A program made the translations under genes and the position numbers. A stretch of 64,000 bases of DNA from Pseudomonas sp. Irchel 3E13. GTDB taxonomy: Bacteria > Pseudomonadota > Gammaproteobacteria > Pseudomonadales > Pseudomonadaceae. The stretch spans positions 405,669-469,668 of the forward strand of contig NZ_FYDX01000005.1 of the NCBI RefSeq assembly GCF_900187455.1, in the 5' to 3' direction. Shown here one piece after another: positions 36,434 to 44,934 of the stretch. Every line of letters starts with the position of its first letter. Within the stretch, counting starts at the first letter, position 1. The notes beneath the pieces are model-generated. The model saw nothing but the letters and a program-made list of their open reading frames with translations, ran no database searches and was not told the origin of the DNA.

Positions 36434-37429
36434 ATGTTCGAGGAAGAAAACGCGCAGTGGGGGCTGGTTCATGCCCTGGTTCTCGATGGCAGGGGCGGTG
36501 CGCGTTCCATCGCTCGGACTGAACTGGACGATCTGGTCCTGCAGCCGGAGCAGAGTCTCTGGCTGCACTGGGACCGCGGTCATCCGCAAACCCAGACCTG
36601 GCTGCGCCAGGACAGCGGCCTGAATCAGTTCGCCTGCGACCTGCTGCTGGAAGAAAACACCCGACCGCGGCTGTTGCCGCTGCCCGACGCGCAAATGCTG
36701 TTGTTCCTGCGCGGTATCAACCTCAATCCCGGCGCCGAGCCTGAAGACATGGTCTCGGTGCGTATCTTTGCCCAGGCCCAGCGGGTGATTTCCCTGCGTT
36801 TGCGGCCGTTGCGGGCTACCGACGAACTGCTGCAACAACTGGATGAAGGGCTCGGTCCGAAGACCGCCTCCGAGTTGCTGCTGACCCTTGCCCAGTTGCT
36901 CACCGACAAGGTGCAGGCGGTGGTGTCCGACCTTTCCGAACAGGTCGATATCGAGGAAGAAAAGCTCGAGGCCGACGACCGCTATGCCCCGGAACATGGC
37001 GACCTGCAGCAGATGCGCCGCCGCGCCGCAGGCTTGCGCCGGTTCCTCGCGCCGCAGCGGGAAATCTACGCGCAACTGGCGCGCAACAAGTGGCCGTGGT
37101 TCGTCGAAGACGACGCCGACTACTGGAACGAGCTCAACAACAGCCTGACCCGCTATCTGGAAGAGCTGGAGCTGACCCGCGAGCGGGTGGCGCTGGTGCT
37201 GGAGAGCGAGGACCGGCGCTTGAGCGAGCGGATGAACCGCACCATGTACCGTTTCGGCATCATTACCTGCATCTTCCTGCCCATGAGCTTCGTCACCGGG
37301 CTGCTGGGCATCAACGTTGGCGGCATTCCCGGCTCCGAGAGCCCCTATGGCTTCCTGTTCGCCAGTTTTCTGGTGCTGGGGCTGGCCTTGGGCCAATGGT
37401 GGCTGTTCCGCCGCCTGCGTTGGGTCTGA
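36434..37429 (+). CDS. CorA/ZntB-type divalent cation transporter
   Basis: 331 residues: large N-terminal cytosolic domain rich in charged helices, then two C-terminal membrane helices with GINVGGIPG, the GxN pore loop of CorA in its ZntB variant, and a basic end (LFRRLRWV). Probably zinc or other divalent ion transport. The gene precedes crfX-cmpX-sigX-oprF as in other pseudomonads, where it is called cmaX; I leave the symbol blank since substrate is unproven. Confidence 0.9.
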   Translation: MFEEENAQWGLVHALVLDGRGGARSIARTELDDLVLQPEQSLWLHWDRGHPQTQTWLRQDSGLNQFACDLLLEENTRPRLLPLPDAQMLLFLRGINLNPGAEPEDMVSVRIFAQAQRVISLRLRPLRATDELLQQLDEGLGPKTASELLLTLAQLLTDKVQAVVSDLSEQVDIEEEKLEADDRYAPEHGDLQQMRRRAAGLRRFLAPQREIYAQLARNKWPWFVEDDADYWNELNNSLTRYLEELELTRERVALVLESEDRRLSERMNRTMYRFGIITCIFLPMSFVTGLLGINVGGIPGSESPYGFLFASFLVLGLALGQWWLFRRLRWV

Positions 37430-37530
37430 GAGCGCTGACGTGTCGATTTCCTCCCTGACCTCTGTACGAATTGTTCATGTGACCCATGGGACGAGCGTCT
37501 CGTCTTTGACTGACATTGCGCGAGGTGCCC

Positions 37531-37779
37531 ATGCACGATCCGTTTGAACAATCCCTGCGAGACATGCTCAACGCGTCGCCGTCCGGTCAGGACCGCGATG
37601 ACGATGCCTGCCTCGGGCGTGTCCTGAAAACCGCCAACCGTCAGGTCGGCGCCGGCGATCTGTTCAGCCTGCTTGGCCGCTGGAGCCAGGCGCTGATGAT
37701 CGCCATCAATAATGGCTCGGCGCACGTTGCGCCGGTTCGCCGCACCGCTTCCGTCCGTAAAGCTGATAAGGCCGATTGA
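37531..37779 (+). CDS. crfX: CrfX-like small protein
   Basis: 82 residues from ATG 37531 (MHDPFEQSLRDMLNASPSGQ), preceded by GCGAGGTG. Small, mixed-charge, with a hydrophobic helix (LFSLLGRWSQALMIAI) and a basic tail. It occupies the crfX position between the CorA-like gene and cmpX in the SigX cluster. Function not established; reported as part of the SigX-dependent region in P. fluorescens. Identity rests on position and length more than on motifs. Confidence 0.75.
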   Translation: MHDPFEQSLRDMLNASPSGQDRDDDACLGRVLKTANRQVGAGDLFSLLGRWSQALMIAINNGSAHVAPVRRTASVRKADKAD

Positions 37780-37781
37780 AT

Positions 37782-38606
37782 ATGGAACTTGATCTCTGGA
37801 CCCAGAGCCTGGTCACCGCGATGACCGCGTTGTGGACCAAAGTCGCGAACTTCATCCCGAATCTGTTTGGCGCGCTGGTTGTCGTTCTGCTTGGCTTCGT
37901 TGTCGCCAAGCTGCTCGACACCCTGCTGTCCAAACTGCTTGCCAAAATTGGCCTCGATCGCCTGATGGGCGGCACCGGCCTGACCAAGATGCTCAGCCGG
38001 GTCGGTATCCAGGTGCCGATTTCGACCCTGATCGGCAAGATCGTCTATTGGTTCATCCTGCTGGTGTTCCTGGTCTCGGCTGCCGAGTCCCTGGGCCTTG
38101 AGCGCGTCTCGGCGACCCTGGACATGCTTGCCCTGTACCTGCCAAAAGTCTTTGGCGGGGCGCTGGTGCTGCTGGTCGGCGTACTGCTGGCTCAGGTGGT
38201 CAACGGTCTGGTGCGTGGCGCCGCCGAAGGCATCGGCCTGGAGTACGCCACGGGCGTTGGGCGCATCGCCCAGGGCCTGGTGATCGTCATCAGCATTTCG
38301 GTGGCCATCAGCCAGCTCGAAGTGAAAACCGACCTGCTCAACCACGTGATCGTCATCGGTCTGATTACCGTTGGTCTGGCCGTTGCGCTGGCAATGGGCC
38401 TGGGCAGCCGTGAAATTGCCGGGCAGATTCTTGCCGGCATCTACGTGCGCGAGCTCTATCAGGTGGGCCAGCAGGTGCAGATTGGAGACGTCGAAGGGCA
38501 GATCGAAGAGATCGGGACGGTCAAGACAGTCGTGCTGACGGATGACGGCGAGCTGGTTTCGCTGTCCAACCGCACGCTGCTGGAACAGCGGGTCAATAGC
38601 CGCTGA
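37782..38606 (+). CDS. cmpX: CmpX, MscS-like mechanosensitive channel family protein
   Basis: 274 residues from ATG 37782 with about five membrane helices (IPNLFGALVVVLLGFVVAKL, ALVLLVGVLLAQVVNGLVRG, VIVIGLITVGLAVALAMGLG) followed by a short soluble beta part: QVGQQVQIGDVEGQIEEIG, the MscS beta-domain signature. Inner-membrane channel-like protein. In P. aeruginosa its loss activates sigX, so it belongs functionally with the next two genes. Confidence 0.92.
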   Translation: MELDLWTQSLVTAMTALWTKVANFIPNLFGALVVVLLGFVVAKLLDTLLSKLLAKIGLDRLMGGTGLTKMLSRVGIQVPISTLIGKIVYWFILLVFLVSAAESLGLERVSATLDMLALYLPKVFGGALVLLVGVLLAQVVNGLVRGAAEGIGLEYATGVGRIAQGLVIVISISVAISQLEVKTDLLNHVIVIGLITVGLAVALAMGLGSREIAGQILAGIYVRELYQVGQQVQIGDVEGQIEEIGTVKTVVLTDDGELVSLSNRTLLEQRVNSR

Positions 38607-38694
38607 CCGGGCAAATCCTGCTACTGTATGCCGCCGCAAAATGGCCCCGTCCGGGCTGGCGGCGACGAATACCTGACTGTCGGCCTGATTTTTT

Positions 38695-39285
38695 TTGAAT
38701 AAAGTCCACTCGTTGCCCATGCGTTACGACCCCCGCGAGCTCACCGATGAGGAGCTTGTGGCGCGTTCGCATGAGGAACTATTTCATGTTACCCGCGCCT
38801 ATGAAGAGCTCATGCGGCGCTATCAGCGAACCCTTTTTAACGTCTGTGCACGTTATCTCGGGAACGATCGCGATGCCGACGATGTCTGTCAGGAGGTGAT
38901 GCTGAAGGTGCTCTACGGTTTGAAGAACTTCGAAGGTAAATCGAAGTTCAAGACCTGGCTCTACAGCATTACCTATAACGAGTGCATTACCCAGTATCGC
39001 AAGGAGCGGCGTAAGCGTCGGTTGATGGATGCCTTGAGTCTGGATCCGGTTGAAGAGGCCTCTGAAGAGAAGTCTCCGAAGCCAGAAGAGAAGGGCGGAC
39101 TGGACAGATGGTTGATTCACGTGAATCCCATTGACCGTGAAATTCTGGTGCTACGATTTGTCGCAGAACTCGAATTTCAGGAAATTGCCGACATCATGCA
39201 TATGGGCTTGAGCGCGACGAAAATGCGCTACAAGCGTGCGCTGGACAAGCTACGAGAGAAATTTTCCGGGCAGGTTGAAACTTAG
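38695..39285 (+). CDS. sigX: ECF sigma factor SigX
   Basis: 196 residues starting at TTG 38695 (NKVHSLPMRYDPRELTDEEL follows). Sigma region 2 (YLGNDRDADDVCQEVMLKVL, KFKTWLYSITYNECITQYRK) and region 4 (LRFVAELEFQEIADIMHMGL, SATKMRYKRALDKLREKF) are complete. No anti-sigma gene is adjacent, which is characteristic of SigX. It controls oprF, fatty-acid and envelope genes and responds to membrane stress. An ATG at 38719 is a possible shorter start. Confidence 0.95.
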   Translation: MNKVHSLPMRYDPRELTDEELVARSHEELFHVTRAYEELMRRYQRTLFNVCARYLGNDRDADDVCQEVMLKVLYGLKNFEGKSKFKTWLYSITYNECITQYRKERRKRRLMDALSLDPVEEASEEKSPKPEEKGGLDRWLIHVNPIDREILVLRFVAELEFQEIADIMHMGLSATKMRYKRALDKLREKFSGQVET

Positions 39286-39393
39286 TCTGTCGGAAAATTC
39301 TCTAACGGTTTGGCGAGTTCTGCTAGACTTGCCGACGAGTTGTCCCCCTGAGTTGTGGGACTGCTTAACTATCACCAGATGGGGATTTAACGG

Positions 39394-40431
39394 ATGAAAT
39401 TGAAAAACACCTTGGGCTTGGCCATTGGTTCTCTTGTTGCCGCAACTTCGCTCGGCGCTCTGGCACAAGGCCAAGGCGCGGTCGAGGTCGAAGGCTTCTA
39501 CAAGAAAGAATACTTCGACAGCCAGCGCGACTTCAAAAACGACGGCAACCTGTTCGGTGGTTCGATCGGTTACTTCCTGACCGACGACGTTGAACTGCGT
39601 CTGGGCTATGACGAAGTTCATAACGCCCGTGGCGAAGATGGCAAGAACATCAAGGGTTCGAACACCGCCCTGGATGCTCTGTACCACTTCAACAACCCAG
39701 GCGACCTGGTGCGTCCATACGTATCCGCTGGTTTCTCTGACCAGAGCATCGGCCAGACCGGTCGCGGTGGCCGTAACGGCTCCACCTTCGCCAACCTGGG
39801 CGCTGGTGCCAAGCTGTACTTCACCGACAACTTCTACGCCCGTGCTGGTGTTGAAGCTCAGTACAACATCGACCAAGGCGACACCGAGTGGGCGCCAAGC
39901 GTTGGTATCGGCCTGAACTTCGGTGGCGGCTCCAAGCCAGCCGCTGCTCCAGCACCTGCTCCAGTTGCTGACGTCTGCTCCGACAGCGACAACGACGGCG
40001 TTTGCGACAACGTCGACAAGTGCCCTGACACCCCAGCCAACGTTACCGTTGACGCTGATGGCTGCCCGGCTGTTGCCGAAGTCGTTCGCGTTGAGCTGGA
40101 CGTCAAGTTCGACTTCGACAAGTCGGTCGTCAAGCCAAACAGCTACGGCGACATCAAGAACCTGGCTGACTTCATGAAGCAGTACCCGTCGACCACCACC
40201 ACTGTTGAAGGTCACACTGACTCCGTCGGTCCTGACGCTTACAACCAGAAACTGTCCGAGCGTCGCGCTAGCGCCGTCAAGCAGGTTCTGACCGGTCAGT
40301 ACGGTGTTGAGTCGAGCCGCGTTCAATCGGTTGGCTACGGTGAGTCCCGTCCGGTAGCTGACAACGCCACCGAAGCTGGTCGCGCTGTCAACCGTCGCGT
40401 TGAAGCTCAAGTAGAAGCTCAAGCCAAGTAA
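39394..40431 (+). CDS. oprF: Major outer-membrane porin OprF
   Basis: 345 residues. Signal peptide MKLKNTLGLAIGSLVAATSL ending in ALAQG; N-terminal eight-strand OmpA-like barrel; hinge with Pro/Ala repeats (AAAPAPAPVADV) and paired cysteines (VCSDSDNDGVCDNVDKCPDT, thrombospondin type-3-like); C-terminal OmpA/peptidoglycan-binding domain (FDFDKSVVKPNSY, EGHTDSVGPDAYNQKLSERR). Codon use is strongly biased as in highly expressed genes. Downstream of sigX, which transcribes it; a leader of 108 bases separates them. Confidence 0.98.
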   Translation: MKLKNTLGLAIGSLVAATSLGALAQGQGAVEVEGFYKKEYFDSQRDFKNDGNLFGGSIGYFLTDDVELRLGYDEVHNARGEDGKNIKGSNTALDALYHFNNPGDLVRPYVSAGFSDQSIGQTGRGGRNGSTFANLGAGAKLYFTDNFYARAGVEAQYNIDQGDTEWAPSVGIGLNFGGGSKPAAAPAPAPVADVCSDSDNDGVCDNVDKCPDTPANVTVDADGCPAVAEVVRVELDVKFDFDKSVVKPNSYGDIKNLADFMKQYPSTTTTVEGHTDSVGPDAYNQKLSERRASAVKQVLTGQYGVESSRVQSVGYGESRPVADNATEAGRAVNRRVEAQVEAQAK

Positions 40432-40450
40432 TTGGTCTGACGCACTACTG

Positions 40451-40480
40451 AAAAGCCCGGCTCAGGCCGGGCTTTTCTTT
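40451..40480. terminator. Bidirectional terminator between oprF and cobA
   Basis: AAAAGCCCGGC-TCAG-GCCGGGCTTTT, 11-bp perfect stem with A and T tracts on the two sides, between convergent genes. Confidence 0.95.
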
Positions 40481-40497
40481 GCCTGCGATTTACCCCC

Positions 40498-41241
40498 TCA
40501 GCCCGCCTCGCGCTCCAGTTCCAGGCTGGCGATCGCGCCACTCACGACCTCGCCGATGACCAGTATCGCCGGGCTCTTGAGCTCGAAGGCCGCGGCATCT
40601 ACTGCCATGCACTGAAGCTGGCTGCGGCATTCCCGTTGCTGCGGTAGCGAAGCGTTTTCGATCATCGCCACCGGCGTCTCCTTGCTCATACCACCCGCCA
40701 ACAGCCCTTGCTGGATATCGATCAGCCGGGCCACGCCCATGTACACCACCAGGGTCATGCCGCTTTGCGCCAGTGCCTGCCAGTTCAGGCTGCTGTCGTC
40801 CTGAGTGTGGGCGGTCACCAGCGTAACGCCGCGACTGACCCCGCGCAGGGTCAGCGGAATACCGCAGTGGGTTGCGCCAGCCAGACCGGCGGTAATGCCA
40901 TTCACCAGTTCCACCTCGACACCGCGGGCCTGCAGCCATGCGGCTTCTTCGCCGCCCCGACCGAAGACGCAGGGATCGCCACCCTTGAGCCTGACCACGC
41001 AGCGCCCTTGGCGGGCGTGACGCAGCATCAGGCGCTGGATGAACGCTTGCGGCGTGGAGCGGCAGCCGCCGCGTTTGCCGACCCGGATCACCCGCGCCTG
41101 CGGGCAGTGCTCGAGGATTGTCGGGTTGACCAGATCATCGAGCATGACCACCTCGGCCTCGCGCAGCGCACGCACGGCCTTGAGGGTCAGCAACTCCGGG
41201 TCGCCGGGGCCGGCACCCACCAGCCAGATTTTTGCGTTCAT
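40498..41241 (-). CDS. cobA: Uroporphyrinogen-III C-methyltransferase (SUMT)
   Basis: 247 residues. SAM-binding start WLVGAGPGDPELLTLKAVRA, VIRVGKRGG, VVRLKGGDPCVFGRGGEEAA, GITAGLAGATHCGIPLT: complete SUMT signature. Makes precorrin-2, the siroheme/cobalamin branch point; siroheme is the cofactor of nitrite and sulfite reductases, which explains its place at the end of the nas cluster. No CysG dehydrogenase/chelatase part is fused. Confidence 0.95.
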   Translation of the reverse strand: MNAKIWLVGAGPGDPELLTLKAVRALREAEVVMLDDLVNPTILEHCPQARVIRVGKRGGCRSTPQAFIQRLMLRHARQGRCVVRLKGGDPCVFGRGGEEAAWLQARGVEVELVNGITAGLAGATHCGIPLTLRGVSRGVTLVTAHTQDDSSLNWQALAQSGMTLVVYMGVARLIDIQQGLLAGGMSKETPVAMIENASLPQQRECRSQLQCMAVDAAAFELKSPAILVIGEVVSGAIASLELEREAG

Positions 41242-41269
41242 GAGCAGTTCCTCGTCAGGTCAGGGGTTG

Positions 41270-42940
41270 TCAGGCCTTTAGCAGGCTGATCAGCAGTATC
41301 AGGTTGAGCAGCAACGACAGCAGCGCCAGGCCGCGCCAGACTTTCAGCGGCTCGCGCTCCAGCAACGGACGTGGGCGCAGGGCCTGGGGTTGGTGTTCGC
41401 CTTGTTCGAGCAGCAATAGCCATTGCTCGGCGGTTTCGAAGCGTTGCCGAGGGTCGCTGTTCAGCGCCTGCGCCAGGCTGCGCTCCAGCCAGTCCGGCAG
41501 GTCCGGGCGCAGCCGTGCGGCGCTGGCCGGTGTGCCGAAACGCGGGTGCTGGAAGGCTTCGATCTCGCCGTAGGGATAGTGGCCGGTGAGCAGGTAAAAC
41601 AGGGTCACGCCTACCGCATAGAGATCCTGCTGCACGGTGGGGCCGTGTCCCTGAAAAGCTTCCGGGGCTATGAATGAAGGGGTTCCGGGCAGGTCGTGGG
41701 CACCGTCTTCGGAGAGCCCCGGGCAGTATGCGAGACCGAAATCCAGCAGGCGCACCTGGCCGTCATTGCCCAGGTGCAGGTTCTCCGGCTTGATGTCGCG
41801 GTGAAGAATATTGCGCCGGTGCAGCATGCCCACCGCGCGCAGGGTTTGCCGGGCGATGTCCAGCCACTGCGGCAGGGCCAGTAACCCCTGTTGTTCGACG
41901 TGCTGCGCCAGAGTCAGGCCGGGGTATTCGCGCATCAGGTAATACAGGTGCTGGCGCTGGCTGCCGGGGTGTACCTCGGGAAAGCTGCGCCCGGCGACCC
42001 GGCGCAGAAACCATTCCTCCATCAACAAGCCTTGCTGGGCCGCGACATCCTGGTCGCGGTTGGCGGGCAGGGTCTTGAGTAGCCAGGGTTGCTGCTGGCG
42101 GTCGCGAACCCTATACAGCAGCGACTGCCGGCTTCGGCCGAGCACACATTCCACCTGCCAGCCTTCGAATGTCTGGCCAGGGCGTAAAGCGGGCGGCAGC
42201 GGCCATTGCTGCAACTGCGCCAGGGTGTCGCCGAGGCTGTTTGCGCCGAGTTGTTCAACTCGCACCAGCACAGCGCTGGCGTTGTCCTGGCTGCCGGCCA
42301 GGTGGGCCATGCGCACCAGCGTGTTGCAGGCTTCCTCCAGGTCAGTTGCTTCACGCAGCACTGCGCCGATCTGCTGTTCGTTGAGCGTGCTCCAGACTCC
42401 GTCGCTCAGCATCACGAAACTTTCGTGGCAGCGCAGTTCGCCTTCCAGGTAGTCCACCAGCAGGTGCTCATCCAGTCCCAGCGCGCGCTTGAGCACGTGC
42501 TGCATGCCTGGCTGGTCCCAGACATGGTCCTGGCTGATGCGCTGCAAGTGGTCGGCGTGCCAGCGGTAGACCCGGCAGTCGCCGACATGGGCGAGGGTGA
42601 AACGCTGGCCGCGCAGCACCAGCGCACTCAGGGTGGTCAGCAGTGGCTGGCCGCCACCGTTGGCGCGCAGCCAGCGGTTCTGCGCCAGCAGCAGGCGGTC
42701 CAGCGCTTGTGCCACGCCCCAGGTGGGCGGCGTGGCGTAGTAGTCCAGCGCCAGCGATTGCAGGCTGGCCCGGGCCGCCAGCCCGCCGTCGGCGCACTGG
42801 CTGACACCGTCGGCGAGGGCGAACAGGTAGCCCTTGCTGGCGGCCAGCTCTGCCGCGGGGGTGACCAGTCGCGTGGCGTCCTGGTTTTCCTCTCGCGGAC
42901 CGCTGGCGCTGGCCTGGGCGATGCTCAGTTGCAGGGCCAT
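41270..42940 (-). CDS. PP2C phosphatase / Ser-Thr kinase fusion protein
   Basis: 556 residues. N-terminal PP2C-type phosphatase domain (REENQDA, FALADGVSQCADGG, VMLSDGVWSTL, SQDNASAVLV) then a Hanks-type kinase domain (HRDIKPENLHLGNDGQVRLL with DFGLAYC, APEAFQGHGPTVQQDLYAVG) and a C-terminal membrane anchor (LALLSLLLNLILLISLLKA). Member of the kinase/phosphatase that lies beside nasA and cobA in pseudomonads; assumed to modulate nitrate assimilation, substrate unknown. Nine bases after nasA. Confidence 0.9.
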   Translation of the reverse strand: MALQLSIAQASASGPREENQDATRLVTPAAELAASKGYLFALADGVSQCADGGLAARASLQSLALDYYATPPTWGVAQALDRLLLAQNRWLRANGGGQPLLTTLSALVLRGQRFTLAHVGDCRVYRWHADHLQRISQDHVWDQPGMQHVLKRALGLDEHLLVDYLEGELRCHESFVMLSDGVWSTLNEQQIGAVLREATDLEEACNTLVRMAHLAGSQDNASAVLVRVEQLGANSLGDTLAQLQQWPLPPALRPGQTFEGWQVECVLGRSRQSLLYRVRDRQQQPWLLKTLPANRDQDVAAQQGLLMEEWFLRRVAGRSFPEVHPGSQRQHLYYLMREYPGLTLAQHVEQQGLLALPQWLDIARQTLRAVGMLHRRNILHRDIKPENLHLGNDGQVRLLDFGLAYCPGLSEDGAHDLPGTPSFIAPEAFQGHGPTVQQDLYAVGVTLFYLLTGHYPYGEIEAFQHPRFGTPASAARLRPDLPDWLERSLAQALNSDPRQRFETAEQWLLLLEQGEHQPQALRPRPLLEREPLKVWRGLALLSLLLNLILLISLLKA

Positions 42941-42949
42941 GGCCTCGGC

Positions 42950-44161
42950 TCAGACCCGCGCCGCGGTGACGGCGGCCGAGCCCCAGGTGGTGCGCCAGCG
43001 GCGTTTCACGCCATGCAGGCCGAACCACGCCAGTACGCCGAGGCTGGCGAACAGCCACAGGCCCAACTGATAGTCACCGCTGTACTGCTTGATGGTCCCC
43101 AGGCCCGCCGCCAGCAGGAAGCCGCCGATGCCGCCGGCCATGCCGATCAGCCCGGTCATCACGCCGATTTCCTGGCGGAAGCGCTGCGGCACCAGTTGGA
43201 ACACCGCGCCGTTGCCGGCACCGAGACCGAGCATGGCGGAAACGAACAACGCCAGCGCCGCCACCGAGCTGGGCAGGTTGAAACCCACCGCCGCGATGCA
43301 GACAGCCGCCACGCTGTACATCGCCAGCAGGGTGCGAATGCCGCCGAAACGGTCGGCCAGCGCGCCGCCCAGCGGGCGCATCAGGCTGCCGGCGAAGACG
43401 CAGGCAGCGGTGTAGTAACCGGCCTTGACCGGGTCGAGCCCGTACTGGTCGTTGAAATAGCCGGGCAGGGCGCTGGCCAGGCCGATGAAGCCGCCGAAGG
43501 TCACGCTGTAGAAGAACATGAACCACCAGCTGTCGCGGTCGCCGAGGGCCTTGAGGTAATCGGCCACGGCCTTGGGCTTGGGCCGTTGCGGAGCGTTGCG
43601 CGCCAGCAGGGCGAACAGCACCAGGGTCAACAGCAGTGGCAACACGGCGAAGCCGAACACGTTGTTCCAGCCGAAGCTGGCGGCCAGCACCGGCGCCAGC
43701 AGTGCGGCGAACACGGTGCCGGAGTTGCCCGCGCCGGCAATGCCCATGGCCTTGCCCTGGTGCTGTGGCGGATACCACTGCGAAGCCAGCGGCAGCGACA
43801 CCGCGAAAGAGGCCCCGGCAACCCCGAGGAACACCCCGAGCAGCAGGGCGTCGCCGTAGCTGTGGATGCCCAGCTTCCAGGCGCAGAACAGCGCGACGAT
43901 GACGATCACCTGGCCGATCAGCCCGGCGGTCTTCGGCGACAGGCGATCCACCAGCACGCCCATGACGAAGCGCAACACTGCACCGGCGAGAATCGGCGTG
44001 GCGACCATCAGCCCGCGCTGTTGCGTGGTCAATTGCAGGTCGGCGGCAATCTGCACCGCCAGCGGTCCGAGCAGGTACCAGACCATGAAGCTCAGGTCGA
44101 AATACAGGAACGCGGCAAACAGGGTCGGGACATGCCCGGATTTCCAGAAGCTTGTATTCAT
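42950..44161 (-). CDS. nasA: Nitrate/nitrite transporter, MFS family
   Basis: 403 residues from ATG 44161, GAGGTG in front. Twelve hydrophobic segments; NarK/NasA motif FDLSFMVWYLLGPLAV in TM1, GPLMRPLGGALADRFGG-type cytosolic loop (SLMRPLGGALADRFGGIRT) and nitrate signature GxGNG-like GLGAGNGAVF and GMAGGIGGF. Inner-membrane nitrate uptake for assimilation. The assimilatory nitrate/nitrite reductases are not adjacent. Its 184-base leader carries a terminator-like hairpin (see 44162-44345). Confidence 0.93.
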   Translation of the reverse strand: MNTSFWKSGHVPTLFAAFLYFDLSFMVWYLLGPLAVQIAADLQLTTQQRGLMVATPILAGAVLRFVMGVLVDRLSPKTAGLIGQVIVIVALFCAWKLGIHSYGDALLLGVFLGVAGASFAVSLPLASQWYPPQHQGKAMGIAGAGNSGTVFAALLAPVLAASFGWNNVFGFAVLPLLLTLVLFALLARNAPQRPKPKAVADYLKALGDRDSWWFMFFYSVTFGGFIGLASALPGYFNDQYGLDPVKAGYYTAACVFAGSLMRPLGGALADRFGGIRTLLAMYSVAAVCIAAVGFNLPSSVAALALFVSAMLGLGAGNGAVFQLVPQRFRQEIGVMTGLIGMAGGIGGFLLAAGLGTIKQYSGDYQLGLWLFASLGVLAWFGLHGVKRRWRTTWGSAAVTAARV

Positions 44162-44345
44162 GGGACACCTCACGGGGCTGAAACAAAAAAACGCCGCTTC
44201 CCGGCTCGCGTTGGGGGCGAGGGGGAGAGCGACGTCTTTGTCGAATGTTTGGGGGCAACCGCCGTTGGCTACCGGGGTGGATCAAAGCAAGAGGTGGGCC
44301 AGTTTCTTCTGCTTGGGTTGATCTGCGGACCCCAAGGCCCACAGG
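44162..44345 (-). promoter_or_regulatory. Candidate NasT-controlled leader and attenuator of nasA
   Basis: On the minus strand a G/C-rich region ends in AACGCGAGC-CGGGAA-GCGGCG followed by seven T (plus coordinates about 44212 to 44185), then the nasA ribosome site. An intrinsic-terminator shape so close upstream of a nitrate gene is what NasT-type ANTAR antiterminators act on. NasT is encoded directly upstream. No clear pair of A1-G4 hexaloops was identified, so the ANTAR site itself is unproven. Confidence 0.5.
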
Positions 44346-44921
44346 TCAACCCAGCAAGTCATTCATCGCAATGATCTGCTCCGCCACCTGAATCAGCTTC
44401 TGCTGTTTGCTCATGGCTTGGCGCCGCATCAGGGTGTAGGCCTCTTCCTCGTTGCAGTCCTTCATTTTCATCAGCAGCCCTTTGGCCAGCTCGATGCGTT
44501 TGCGCTCGGCCAGTTGCTGGTCGCGGGCGTGAAGCTGGGCCTTGAGCGCCTGGTCGCTCTCGAAGCGGGCCATGGCCACGTCGAGAATCGGCTGCAGGCG
44601 GCGGGCGTGGATGCCTTCGACGATGTAGGCGCTGACCCCAGCCTGGATCGCCTGGCGCATCACGCTCGGGTCGTGCTCGTCGGTGAACATCACGATCGGC
44701 CGCGGCAGGTCGCGGCTGACCAGCACCACCTGGTCCATGACGTCACGCCCCGGTGACTCGGTATCGATCAGGATCACGTCCGGCCGCACCGTTTCGACGC
44801 GTGCCGGCAGGTCAATGGTCAGGCCGGATTCTTCGATGACCTCGAAGCCGGCTTCGACAAGGGCGGCCTTGAGCCGGCCGACTTTCTTTTCGGTGTCATC
44901 GATCAACAGGATTCGCAGCAT
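44346..44921 (-). CDS. nasT: ANTAR-domain response regulator NasT
   Basis: 191 residues from ATG 44921 (MLRILLIDDTEKKVGRLKAA). N-terminal receiver-like domain (LIDDTE, VILIDTESPGRDV, IVMFTDEHD), coiled coil, C-terminal ANTAR RNA-binding domain (AKGLLMKMKDCNEEEAYTLM). Transcription antiterminator for nitrate-assimilation genes; without nitrate it is held by NasS. The frame open to 45032 lies inside nasS and was dropped. Confidence 0.93.
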   Translation of the reverse strand: MLRILLIDDTEKKVGRLKAALVEAGFEVIEESGLTIDLPARVETVRPDVILIDTESPGRDVMDQVVLVSRDLPRPIVMFTDEHDPSVMRQAIQAGVSAYIVEGIHARRLQPILDVAMARFESDQALKAQLHARDQQLAERKRIELAKGLLMKMKDCNEEEAYTLMRRQAMSKQQKLIQVAEQIIAMNDLLG

Positions 44922-44934
44922 CTGGGCGGCCCTC

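Noticed and set aside
40498..44161. Deletion of nirBD from the nas cluster
   Set aside because: Assimilatory nitrite reductase genes are absent between cobA and nasA here, but this order (kinase, nasA, nasT, nasS, pyrD) is as I recall the normal one in P. putida-type genomes, with nirBD elsewhere.
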